Part shown: piece after piece, positions 1 to 10,474 of the stretch
Position numbering within the stretch: position 1 is the first letter of the stretch
Layout of the letters: each line of letters begins with the position of its first letter
Assembly: GCF_000315625.1 (NCBI RefSeq)
Contig: NW_005434666.1
Coordinates: forward strand, 214,010-278,009
DNA from: Guillardia theta CCMP2712
Lineage: Eukaryota > Cryptophyceae > Pyrenomonadales > Geminigeraceae
Length of the DNA stretch: 64,000 bases
Direction: 5' to 3'
Program-made: the position numbers and the translations under genes
Notes under the pieces: generated by a model
What the model saw: only the letters and a program-made list of their open reading frames with translations
The model's database searches: none
What the model was told of the DNA's origin: nothing

Positions 1-117
1 CCTCCCTCCCTCCCTCCCTCCCTCCCTCCTCCTCCCTCCCTCCCTCCCTCCCTCCCTCCCTCCCTCCCTCCCTCCCTCCCTCCCTCCCTCCCTCCCTCCC
101 TCCCTCCCTCCCTCCCC
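1..117. repeat. (CCCT)n microsatellite at left edge
   Basis: An almost perfect CCCT tetranucleotide array runs from the first base, with a single CCTCCT interruption near position 30. It continues into pyrimidine-rich sequence and then a short (CTC)n/(CAC)n run at about 247-300. Nothing coding is supported before the ankyrin exon at 328. Confidence 0.95.
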
Positions 118-327
118 TCTCGCCTTCCCTCCTTTATGCTCTTCTTTCGTCCCCGTCCTCTTCCTCCAGGGCCATCCCTTCATTCCATCGACCATCAGTT
201 CTTGCCTCTCCTTCCTCTTGTTTGTGTACCATACCGCAACTTCTACCTCCTCCTCCTCCTCCTCCTCCTCCTCCTCCTCCTCCACCACCACCACCACCAC
301 AACCTTCTCCTTCTCACATTCCGCCAG

Positions 328-835
328 GTTCGCCATGGCAAGCGGCAGGAGCTCCTGCAAGCTCTCGACGGAGGATGTCCAGTGGATCTCAAGGACGACT
401 TTGGAAACACCTTGCTCAACATCGCAGCTCAGAATGGACACAAGAACATCATCAAAGCTCTTCTGCGGTCTCTAATCCTCCTCGTCTCCCTCTCCTCCTT
501 TGATCCTCTCCTATGCTCTCCTGCCCTCATTCCTTCCTCCCTCCTCCTCATCTGTTCCTCACTTCCTCCTCTCCTGCTCCTCTCTTCTTCCTCGTCTCGT
601 CTCGTCTCGTCTCGTCTCGTCTCGTCTCGTCTCGTCTCGTCCTCCTTTCTATCCTTTCTCTCGCCTCCTTGTCTGCAACTCTCATGAAGTGCGTACAGGA
701 GAGGAGCGAATATCAACACGCAGAATCACAAGGGCAACACTCCCCTTCACTTCTGCTTCACCTACGGCTTCACCGACCTCGGGAATTATCTCGTCCAGAA
801 GGTTTAATCCAACCCCTCCCTCCTCCTCCTCCTCC

Positions 836-882
<47 letters not shown>

Positions 883-1143
883 CCTTCTTTCCCTTTCAAA
901 CTGCTCCACCTTCCCTTTCCTTTCCCTCCCTCAAATACTCCTCCTCCCCCTTCCCCCCCTTCCCCTCCACCTTCCTTCCCCTCGCTCACCATCCATCTCT
1001 CTCCTGCCCCAGCTCCAGTCATGTTCTCCTTCCCAGATCTCCCCAGTTCCTGCGCTCCTCATGAACTTCTTTGTTAGGGAGCCGACGACACCATCGAGAA
1101 CGTCTCCTGCCTCACATGCTACGAAGGACTTGGAAACGACTAG
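328..1143 (+). CDS. Ankyrin-repeat protein, 3' part
   Basis: Three in-phase exons are visible: 328-467, 699-801 and 1078-1143 (stop TAG). The first encodes an ankyrin unit ending GNTLLNIAAQNGHKNIIKAL. Splicing from 467 to 699 rebuilds the repeat boundary RRGANINTQNHKGNTPLHFC. The last exon gives GADDTIENVSCLTCYEGLG, a typical final ankyrin helix-turn. Ankyrin repeats are protein-binding scaffolds; no catalytic domain is visible. The 5' end is not resolved, because the upstream sequence is microsatellite and no start codon could be tied to the exon at 328. Intron 1 carries a perfect TCTCG pentanucleotide array (about 590-640). Intron 2 carries CCT/CGT repeats (about 818-882). The family call is firm; the gene extent is not. 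Confidence 0.75.
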
Positions 1144-1149
1144 AGCTGT

Positions 1150-1238
1150 GAGGAGGAGGAGGAGGAGGAGGAGGAGGAGGAGGAGGAGGAGGAGGAGGAG
1201 GAGGAGGAGGAGGAGGAGGAGGAGGAGGAGGAGGAGGC
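1150..1238. repeat. (GGA)n microsatellite
   Basis: A near-perfect GGA trinucleotide array lies just 3' of the ankyrin gene. It lies between two convergent genes, in their 3' flanks. Long Arg- or Ser-rich ORFs across it are artefacts of the repeat. Confidence 0.95.
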
Positions 1239-1427
1239 ACGGGAGAACGATGCTGACGAGGAGGAAGAAACAAGTTTGCGAAGAGAAGAGGCATCAATGT
1301 ACTGGCCAAAAGATTGAAAAGATAAGAACAAGAACCGTCCACAGAAGGAGGGGGCAAAAGATTGGACGAGGGGGGAGGGGGCGGAAGGACGAAGACGAGG
1401 AGGGGAGGGAAGGAGGAGAAAGGGACA

Positions 1428-2698
1428 TCAGCAGCAAGAGGACGAGGGTCGTTCTTGCTCAGCAGTAGTTGCCTTGTCAAACACGTCAAGAGAAACGTTC
1501 AGAACTAAAACGAGCTTCTCACGAATAGCGTTGAGGTAGTCAAGGTGCCGTTGGAGTTCGACCTTCTGGTCGGTGATCAGCTGCCGGAGCTGCAGCTTGT
1601 CCGCGTCGACCCTCCGGCAGATCTGTTTGAAAACCTGAAGTACCCGAGGGTGAGACGCTGAACAAGCTCTTGCCCGGTGACAAGACAGAGAAGAAGCCTG
1701 AAGCATTCTCCTCCTCCTCCTCCTCCTCATCATCATCATCATCATCAGTAGCAGCAGCAAAAGCAGGAACAGCAGCACAACATATTCATATTCATAATTC
1801 CTCTTCATCACCATCACCATCACCACCAACACCAACACCAACACCAACAACTTTCTGCTCGTTGTCTGTCTCAGATCATTGCCGCATCACAACATCACCT
1901 GTATCCTCAGCTTGAAGTTCGGATCTCGATTGTCTGCTGCCTGCAACCAAACCATCACACCTCTCCTCCCATCCTCCCTCCCTCCTCACCGTGTAGGGAG
2001 GAACTGTCGACAAGATATGGGAGGCAGGAGGAGGGATGGGACGGCTGAGGGCGAAGAGGAGCCCAGGTACTCCCGCAAGGTCTCCTGTGTTGTTGGCTTG
2101 CATGTCGATCACTTTTGAGAATTCGATGTGATGAACTAGCGGAGCTCCTCCCGATTTGTCGAAGTGAACGTGAACAAGTTCTGCGAGTACCTGTGAGGAG
2201 AGGAGGAGGAGAAAGAAGGGAGGAGAGAGGAGAGAGGAGGAGGAGAGAGGAGAGAGGAGAGAGGACAGGGAGGATGGAACATGATCAGGAGGAAGGAGGA
2301 GGAGAACCTTTAGGAAACGTCAACTTCTTGCCAGTGGCAGGAACCACTTCCCCGAAAAGCTTCAGAACGCCCGTGTGTGTCCCACAAGGATCCATCACAA
2401 GTGACAAGACAACCCTCCCGTCCTTCCCCTCCTCCTCCTGCGCCTGCCCCGAGCTCGACCTCCAGACCTTGGCCCTGTAGCTCCAGTCGGGAAACGCCTC
2501 CGCCATGGCCTCGAGGTGTTCGAAGTATGCATCCTTTTCTATGGTGATCGGGGTCGGCCAGCTGTGGCAGAAGGAGACGGTCAACTTCTCCGAGCACACC
2601 TCCCGCATCTCCTTGATGCCATCGTACTCGCTGTCGTTGGGATCCCTCTCCCACTTGGGACGGAAGAGCGTGTGGAGGATAGCTTCAAGGGGCTCCAT
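1428..2698 (-). CDS. SnoaL/NTF2-like domain protein
   Basis: Exons on the minus strand are 2698-2308, 2180-2071 and 1622-1428 (stop TGA); all junctions are GT-AG and in phase. The product is about 231 residues. The first exon encodes an alpha+beta fold-type sequence starting MEPLEAILHTLFRPKW, and exon 2 gives ELVHVHFDKSGGAPLVHHIE followed by FSKVIDMQANNTGDL. This pattern resembles SnoaL-like/NTF2-like proteins, which bind small ligands in a conical pocket. The last exon is helical and charged (ICRRVDADKLQLRQLITDQ), probably a coiled-coil tail. No transmembrane segment or signal peptide is seen. Whether it is an enzyme is unknown. An additional 5' exon upstream of 2698 cannot be excluded. Confidence 0.6.
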
Positions 2699-2904
2699 GA
2701 AGGAATCTGGCAGACGTCAGCAACTGTTTCAGCGATGCTCAGCTCTTGACGATGATCAATGCAGAGTTTTTGAACCTGCAAGAGCAGGTAAGTTGCAATC
2801 AGTGAAACTGCCAGTCAGCCAGGAGCATGATCGAGAGAATCTAAGAGCCTGTTCTGTTCATCGATTCCTTGACACCAACTGTTGGCTCTATCGTTATCTC
2901 CTGC

Positions 2905-3049
2905 TCTCTCTACTGCCCCTGCCCCTGCCCCTGCCCCTGCCCCTGCCCCTGCTCCTGCCCCTGCTCCTGCTCCTGCCCCTGCCCCTGCCCCTGCTCCTGC
3001 CCCTGCCCCTGCCCCTGCCCCTGCTCCTGCTCCTGCCCCTGCCCCTGCC

Positions 3050-3088
<39 letters not shown>
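2905..3088. repeat. CCTGCC/CCTGCT hexanucleotide array
   Basis: About 30 tandem CCTGCC or CCTGCT units. Depending on frame it would encode Pro-Ala, Cys-Pro or Gly-Ala dipeptides, which explains several long spurious ORFs. It separates the SnoaL-like gene from the NVFD-repeat gene. Confidence 0.95.
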
Positions 3089-3413
3089 CTCACTCTATCC
3101 CTTATCCCTTGCTTCTCATGCAGCCAGCGCGCATCTTTGGAGCATGTCCGTTGAGGGAATGAGCGGGGAAGAGGCCCATGTGGTATGAGCGGGGATGTGG
3201 TAAGTTTTGTCTCCTCAAGTGTCGCGTACATGCAGTGAAGTGAGTGAGCGAGGGGACGGGCATGGTGGAGGCGGGAGAGGAGAAGGAGATGGGAGGAAGA
3301 GAGGACGAGGAAGGGGGCAAACGGAGGACGGGGAGAAGGGGAAGGAGATGGAGTGAGGATGGTGGGGACTCGAACGACCTATCGCTGACTGAGACTACTC
3401 AAGCAGTATCCGC

Positions 3414-4287
3414 ATGGCCCTGAAGGTTTCCCGCACGGATAGGCCGTTCGTTCTGCTACTCTGCTGCTCTGCTGCGCTCCTTGCTGCCTTGCTGCTGAGC
3501 GGCGATGATGGTAGAAGGACCGAGCTAGCTGACAAATGGAAGCCTTACAAAGAGCCCACGAACGTCTTCGACGACTTCGATGCAGACTTCAAGCAGGTCT
3601 GGCAACAGGATCTGATTGTTGAGGAGCTGACTAGCGTGTGAAGGGAGCATGGAAGGAGTATAAGGCACCATCCAACGTGTTCGACGAGCTAGCAGGGCTG
3701 CAGGACGCGGACCACAAGTGGGAGGCCAACGTGCTAAATGACGAGAACGTGTTCAACGACATGCCTGACCGATATCCCTTCGACGAGACCAAGGGAGGGC
3801 ACAAGTGGCAAGTGTGGGAGGGAGAGACGACGTCCGAGGCGATCAGAGAGGTCTTGTGACATGGCAGTCGGAGCTGGAGCTGACGCAGTTGACAGCCCAA
3901 TGTCTTCGACCATGGGACGGGTCTGCATGCCATCAACTTGGGAGAGCATGGTGAGGAGAGGAGAGGAGAGGCGAGGAGGGAGGGAGAGAGGAAGATGAAT
4001 GATGATTCCGCAGCCATTGAGGGGAAGCCGTTCAAGGAGTTCAAGCCTGAGAAGAACGTGGGGACGAGAGTTTGCATGAAGAGATGTTGACGACCTGATC
4101 AGGTGTATGACAATCTTGTCCCTGAGGACAAGGCCGATATCCCTCCTGACACCAAGGTGACACTGTTCGCTCTCCTCTCCTCCTCCTCACTGTGCGGCAG
4201 GATGCAAGTCCTGAGTGGGGGAGAACAGTAGCGTCCTTGGAGGAGGATCAGAACGTGTTTGATAAGGAACAGTTTCCAGATTATTGA
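3414..4287 (+). CDS. Membrane-anchored NVFD-motif repeat protein (unknown family)
   Basis: I do not recognise a known family. Six in-phase exons can be joined: 3414-3596, 3635-3850, 3896-3950, 4014-4057, 4103-4156 and 4201-4287 (639 nt, 212 residues). Residues about 12-28 form a hydrophobic signal-anchor (VLLLCCSAALLAALLL). The rest is acidic and hydrophilic and repeats a core Asn-Val-Phe-Asp: WKPYKEPTNVFDDFD, WKEYKAPSNVFDELA, NVLNDENVFNDMPDRYPFD, PNVFDHGTG, FKPEKNVYDNL, EDQNVFDKEQ. Introns fall between repeat units, as expected if the gene grew by unit duplication. Intron 1 is only 38 nt (3597-3634); without it the frame would stop at 3641. The predicted topology puts the repeats in the lumen or outside the cell, or in the cytosol if the hydrophobic stretch is a reversed anchor. 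Its role is unknown. Confidence 0.7.
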
Positions 4288-4386
4288 ATGAAATGGTGTC
4301 TGAATGGTGTGCGTGTGAGGATACGAGAGTTTGCATGACTTTACATGTCGTATACTTGCAAGAAGCTCACGTCGAGGGCCTGCGCC

Positions 4387-7300
4387 TCAGATGAATAGCT
4401 CCATCTCAACTCTACGATACGTGTTGTACTCGTCGTCCTCCAAGAGCGGGTACGCCGGGATGAGGGCATCCTGTTCGCAGTTGTCAGATACGAGCGCAAC
4501 ACCAGTCAGTGCCTACCTGCGACCCGATGTAGAGGTTGTTGTAGATCTTCCAGTACACTTCACGCACTCGCCTGCACGGGTGGAACAGACCCTAACAAGC
4601 GCAGCCGTCAGAAAGCCTGTCTAGACTAGAGTTGCCAGTTACCTGCAGAGTGTGCTGGAGGACCCTCGAGGCTCCGAGGCTGACTCGCATCGCTTCGATG
4701 GCTTCGAGAACCGCATTGATCACGTGAGGTGACTGTAACGTAACAACGAGTGAGCAGGAGACTTAATGCCTCAATCAAGAGGCTTTAACGACTCAACAAG
4801 CGGCAGGCCTCACCTGTTCGAAAATGTTGGGCCACACGAAATTGAGGAGATGAGCCAAGGCATCCTCGCATCCAAGTCCGTACACACCCAGGGTAAGGTG
4901 CTTTACCACAGTGCTCGCAGTTTGCCTAGAGGGCAAGGACGAATCAGTCAACAACGCAAGCGCAAGCAACACGAACAAGCACCTGTGCACCAGGTCACGA
5001 TCCATAAGGGCGTCTTCAAGAAGTGGGGTAACAGCATAGACATAATCCTTGCCCATCTCTCCGATGTACTCGAAAAGGAACGACAACGCTTTCAGAACTC
5101 CGTTCTGGACATTGAGCTCGGGCAGACGATACTCATTCAACAACGCCGGGAGGACAGTGAACGGTCCGCAAGTCTCAGCAACGATAGCAATTGCAACCGT
5201 TGTACACACACGATTTTGCCTTTCCTGTACCTTCAGATTGTTGAGAAGAACAGCCAGCACGTCCTGAGGGCCAATGGCTTTGGCGATGTAGCCAAAAGTG
5301 TTGACAGTAGCACGACGAATGGCCTTCTTGTGCGCCTTGAGCATATCCAAGAGTTCGAAACAGATACGCATCCATTCCTTGGCAGAGACAAACTCCGCTC
5401 CCCTGTCTGCAATACGACCAACCAAATCTATACAATTCTCCTGAACTTTCTCATGTCTGTTCCTCAAGATTGGCGTCAGACGTGGAAGCAAATCCTTGAT
5501 GGGGGGAGTCATCTTCGCCATACCAACAACATTGACAATGCCCTTGAGACCTCCCAAAATCGAGCCCAACACCTCGGGGTATTCCTCACCGAGATACTCA
5601 TACAAAACAACGCCCAAATGGTTGAGCAACTGAACAATGAAGTTAGAAAAGACTAGAGGTGTAGAATGAGAACTCAAATTACCTGCTCTTCTCCGCAACG
5701 CTTCATGACAGCTGCAATGCGACCAATCAGGTCTGCTGCTTGCTGGCGCACTTTCGCAGATTTGTTGTTCAAACGCCACTTCAGTGTACCGCAGATTTGT
5801 GGCAGGTAAGGCTTGACTCGTTCACGGAAGGAATTGACAACCGCAGCAACACCATCAAGCATAACCTTAGTGTCTTCCGATTGTTGCTCCTGGAAGGCAT
5901 ACAAGATACCATCAACCATTTGCTCTTCAAGGCGTTGATCAATATCCGTCGTTCCAAGGTTTGTGACAACTTTCTCTATGCTCTCCATGACCATCTTGCG
6001 GTATGGTTCTGACTCATCCTGCAATCAAAATGTTACCAACAGATATTTGTCAGAGACAGAAGACTGCATACCTTGAGTCCATCAACAAGTCGATTTACAA
6101 TGTCCGCCCCACCTACTTTGTTGGCGAGCTCGACTGTCGTATCCACCAACTGCCTGTAGTTTCGGCGATCGAGCGCCATTCTCCTGACCCACAGATACTT
6201 GAAGAAGTCTGGCAAGATCTCTGCTTTGACGTAGGGTGCATCCACACCCTCAGTTCCAACACACTGCTTCACAACCTTCATCACAATCTTCTTCATTTCT
6301 TCATCAGGTGTCTGAAACTCTCTGATCAGAATGGGCATGATCTCCCTTGTGTAGAATCCAGAATGTTCTGGCTCCATGAGTGGGATGATGAAACCAACTG
6401 CCTTCAAAAACGCAGCAAGCACTTTTCCGTGATGTGCACGGGTGCCAATCCACAAGGGCTTGAGCACAGAGTCAAAAGCCTCAATACCGTAGGGCGTGGC
6501 AGCCTCCGCCAAGGCAGCCAAGGACAGAGCAGTGATCGTCCTAACCTTCTGTTGTTCATCAGTGAGTCCACCCTCCATGATTTCGACCATCTGCTTCAAA
6601 TGAGGCAAGACTGCACACCCCATCAGGATGGCAATCTGTTGAATAATTTTGATGCCGGTGTGTCTGGCCTGCCATGACTTCTTGCTTTGACAAACTGCCT
6701 TCAAAAATGGGAGGAGTGCAGGAATACCGAGTGCTGAAGCAACAACAGCGAAGGCTCGAGCGGTAGTATTCCTCACATATTCATCTAAATTGTCGATATC
6801 TGGACGCATCGTAGCAATCATGGTTGCAAGTCCTGCGGCCTTTGAAAGGTTCGCAATGATTTCACGTCCTTCCACACGAGCATAATAATCTTCATCAATC
6901 AGAAGTGGCTCAATCACGACCAAAATCTTGTGCACATAAGGACGAACCAGATCATCAAGTTTGTACAACACCCTGCAAACGTAGTGAGAAAACCGAAGTA
7001 AAAGGTAAAAACAAACACCTGTCAATGACCTTCACGAGCAAATGGCGTTCTTGATCTTCCAGGGTAGGGGACATCAAGAGGGGAAGGATTTGATTGAACA
7101 ATGGTCCAGGTCCAAATTCCCTTGCTTTGTCCGTGATTTGCCTCAAAGCTTGTTTCCTCATCGGTGGAGTGCCATTCTTGACCTTCAAAAGCAACTTCAT
7201 AATCTTCCTTTCGTTTCCTTCATCCTTGGACAGCTGATCTTCGTCAATGGTCTCGTCCAAAAGAGGGGCGAAAAACTGCAGCAAAATTTGAGTTGATGCG

Positions 7301-9120
7301 CATAAAACATGGCACAGAAGACACCTGGTAGTCCTCAGGCTTTACAAAAGGCAAATCAGCAGGAGTCGGAGGCACACTATAGGCATCTTTGGGCTTTTCA
7401 GCAGGGATTTGATACGCAGGAGTTCCTCCAGGAGTTGGTGTAGCCAACAATTTTCGTGATGGCGTTTGAAGGGGCTTGAAAACAAAACAAGTCAATGCTG
7501 ATATCACTACGTCATATGTAGTCTGTGTTACCTTGTAACTAGCTGGAGGCTCCAGGATTTCATATCCGTCAGGTGGGAAGAGAGCGTCCAATTCCTCATC
7601 GACCCAAGGCCTGTTCCTGTCATCGACATCCCTCTGAAAACGGAGCTCTTGAAGTTGTTCAGGTGTCAAGGCAGAGAGATGGCTGGGAGTCATCATATCA
7701 ATTCCGCCATAGGGTGTTGCTCCAACTACAGGGGTTGCACCGCCCAGCATAACTGGAGTTTCGTCCCATCGGGATCTCACTTTCTTCTCACTTCCACCTG
7801 GCGTTGCATCGGGACCGATTCTTTGCGGCGTCTCATCCCACCTATTCTTTCGAGATCCAATCACTGGAGTAGCTGAGTCCCATCTTGAGGGAGTGGCTGC
7901 CTCCGAAGCCTCCGAGGTATCCCAAGCACTCTTTGCAAGCGGAGTGACACCACCAAATCGTTTCGTGGAAGCTGAAGAAATCTGGGACGATCCTGTTCCC
8001 ATTCTTGAGCTCTCACCATTGGTTTCCGACCTATTTAAAGCAGAGTCTCAGCAAGTGCACGTTTCACAAGGAAATTGAATCTAGAGAGGAAAGCAGCTGG
8101 GCTATTGGAAGGCTACTATCAGAAAAACGCAATAAAATTGTGCGCCTGTCAGCGAATCCTTCCATTCTCTATGCCGAGTTGTTAGCCGCCAACGCATAGT
8201 ACGCTGCGGTTTACTTCTCGGCAAAAGGACAGACAGACAAAATAACAACAGATTGGGAAGCTGGGGAGCAACACTCACTTGACACGCTTCATGTCGGCAC
8301 CAGCATCTGCACTGTCGCTGGGGCGCTTTTTCTTTTCTTTTTCCTCCTCCATGCGCTTTTGAACCTATTCAAGCAGTAAAAAGTCAGACAAAGCAAATCA
8401 TGAGAGGTATAGAGCAAGATGGCTGACCTGTGCCATAACCGCTTCACGCTCCTTGGCCAACTGCTGCTCCTCCATGATGTCCTTGTAGGTTCTCACATCG
8501 GCAGCAGGCGTCTGATTTCCAAACCAGCACGTCAGGGAGAAACTTCAAGTCAAAGCTTTCCAGTGAATCAATAACAGTGCGAGAGGGAGGGGGAGAAGAA
8601 GTGATGAATAGTGGAAGGCAGGACATCACAACAGGCTGTGCACCTGATCTCCAGCAGCAAATGGATCGTGCCTCTCTGGAGAGATGATCCTATTTCTGCG
8701 TCGCGCCTTGTACTCGTCCTCCCTGCGATATGTGGTTAATCTCTCCGCCAAGGTTTGAGGTGGGTGCAAGCTGCACCGATCAGCGATCCTCCTTGCGCGA
8801 TGAGCGTCCATGGGGTCAAACGACTGTTGAAAAACCAAGACAGTCATCCAGCTGTTTGCTTTGAAACTGCAACACCCAAGAACTAACCTCTCCTTCCTTC
8901 TCAGTCTCTGCGAGTGTAGACGCAGGAGCGGAGAAGGTGTTTCGAACAGTGGCTTTCGGCATGATGGACTGCAGGTGTGACTCTGCGTCCGCTTGATCGT
9001 CCTCATCGTTGACAGCGATGGAGGTCGCATACTGTGATCTGAAAAAGTACAATAAGAAGATGTTTCATTCATGCAACAAGTAGATTACTTGTCAATTGCC
9101 TCGTTCTCCCACACATCCAT
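4387..9120 (-). CDS. SF3B1: Splicing factor 3B subunit 1 (U2 snRNP)
   Basis: A complete gene of 16 exons (minus strand): 9120-9089, 9038-8888, 8823-8777, 8722-8644, 8511-8428, 8364-8279, 8009-7532, 7474-7325, 7275-7019, 6972-6072, 6018-5683, 5629-4983, 4925-4814, 4732-4643, 4591-4517, 4470-4387. Together they make 3609 nt, 1202 residues, every junction in phase. The N-terminal third has the family's [10 protein letters not shown] segment and RWDETP motifs, which in other species bind U2AF-type domains and are CDK-phosphorylated. It is followed by [18 protein letters not shown]. From exon 9 on, the HEAT-repeat superhelix is almost identical to animal SF3B1 ([57 protein letters not shown]). The lysine matching human K700, a cancer hotspot, is kept in QQKVRT. 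The protein holds the branch-point helix in the U2 snRNP. It is about 100 residues shorter than the human protein, mainly at the N-terminus. The exon-7 acceptor at 8010 is the least certain junction. Confidence 0.97.
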
Positions 9121-10474
9121 CTTGAATTATTGCTTTGTACAGAAAACCAAAATTTGTGCTGCGGGCAGTAAAGTCACGATTCAATGACAAACAACAACAC
9201 ATCACTTACATCGGATGAGTGTCTGACCTAGATAGATCCCGGCTACCTATGGCAGCTGAAATTTACCTGCACAGAGATGTCATTTCCAGCGATCAGCCAA
9301 GAGTCTGATCCTGCATTTCGAGCTTTGTCTAGCAACAACAAGGCGCAAAGCTCCAACCATGATAATACAACTACAACATGATATTGCAAACAAAGACAAT
9401 AGATAGGATTGACCAAGAGCAAATTCAATTAAGACAAGTCTCCCTTTTCCTGACCAAATCCCTACAAATCATGGGAACCTACTTCTACACAACACCTCCA
9501 AGCATCAGACATGGTGTCTTCAAAATACATCTAACATGTAAAACTTCATCATCACTTCATCTCTTTGCAGAATCAGTTGTTTCCCCAAAACTTGCTCTGT
9601 GTCCCTCTTCTCCCCTCCCTCTCTCCCGCCATGCCGCTCCGCTGCTTTGCCTCTGCCACCCCACCCACCCCTACCCCCTTGTGTCCCACCTAATGTACCA
9701 CCCACCCCGAACCTTAGCAAATCTGAACGATGCCACCCCCACTTTGAGCAACTCTTCCTATCTGTGATCCTGTGGGTCGGTACCTTCACCCACCCCAATC
9801 AAAATCCATCCCCCTAATCCAGGGAATTTTTACATATACCTTTCTAGTACCGGTGGTGGTGAATCATCTACCCTACCCCATTGAAATCAACCACACATCC
9901 TCCCGAACAAGAGTGTTAATAACCCACCCTTCAAGCCTCAGTGGCTCACCCCCCACCCACCAAAACACCAAGAAGGACCTCCTCGTGCCTGCCGGTTACG
10001 TCACAGGACGGAGCAGGTAACGACTTATCGTTACTTTTATAATATATATTGTAACCGCCCGAGGATTTGGGCCGGACCCGGCAGGGCCCGGGAATTGCGT
10101 CCCTCTAAATCGACTGAGAGGCCGGCCCTCTTGCTGCCATGGCAGAGGAACGAGTGCAGTAGCCGCCTCGTCTCGCCCTCTCTCGATCAGCTGAGCATTG
10201 TGCCCTGATCCTCCTGTCTTCCTCCAGTGTCAGTAGTCGGCAGGTCCCTTGGGCAGCGCCTGCAGGTAGGCACATGAGCCATGTGCTGAAGCGTCGTGGA
10301 ATCCTTCCCGTCCACATCCTAGTGAGGACGGCGATCCTGCCCGGACGGCAGAGGAGGCTCATGGGCCCAGGTAGAAGCTGCATGGAGGATTGATGGGACT
10401 GTGTTGCATCGCGTGGTGGCACGAGCTCTTGTCTCGTGGTTCTCATCCTTGTTTCAGCCTTCTCCCACGTCACG
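9121..10474. other. Intergenic region with CCCTACCC/CCCACCC-rich and GC-rich element
   Basis: No gene is supported. About 9600-10010 is C-rich on the plus strand with repeated CCCACC and CCCTACC words. It ends in a GC-rich block at about 10055-10095 containing CCGGACCCGGCAGGGCCCGG. The same combination recurs at many other intergenic sites of the window. The first ~100 bp upstream of 9120 would hold the SF3B1 promoter; no clear TATA box is seen. Confidence 0.6.

Noticed and set aside
1-117. Telomere
   Set aside because: CCCT units without the T/A-containing telomere repeat, and the repeat runs straight into a gene; it is a simple microsatellite.
500-1489. Long Ser-, Pro-, Arg- and Leu-rich frames around the ankyrin gene
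   Set aside because: They are translations of CCT/GGA/TCTCG repeats and of the wrong frame; the ankyrin exons explain the real coding signal.
2815-3231. 138-codon Gly-Ala repeat frame and its Pro-Ala and Cys-Pro counterparts
   Set aside because: All are frames of the CCTGCC hexanucleotide array, with no conserved flanks.
3638-3859. Separate second gene starting at 3638 (GTG)
   Set aside because: There is no ATG, and the frame continues the same NVFD repeats; a 38-nt intron joins it to the upstream exon.
4766-7296. Plus-strand frames opposite SF3B1, up to 296 codons
   Set aside because: They are antisense shadows of the strongly conserved HEAT-repeat exons.
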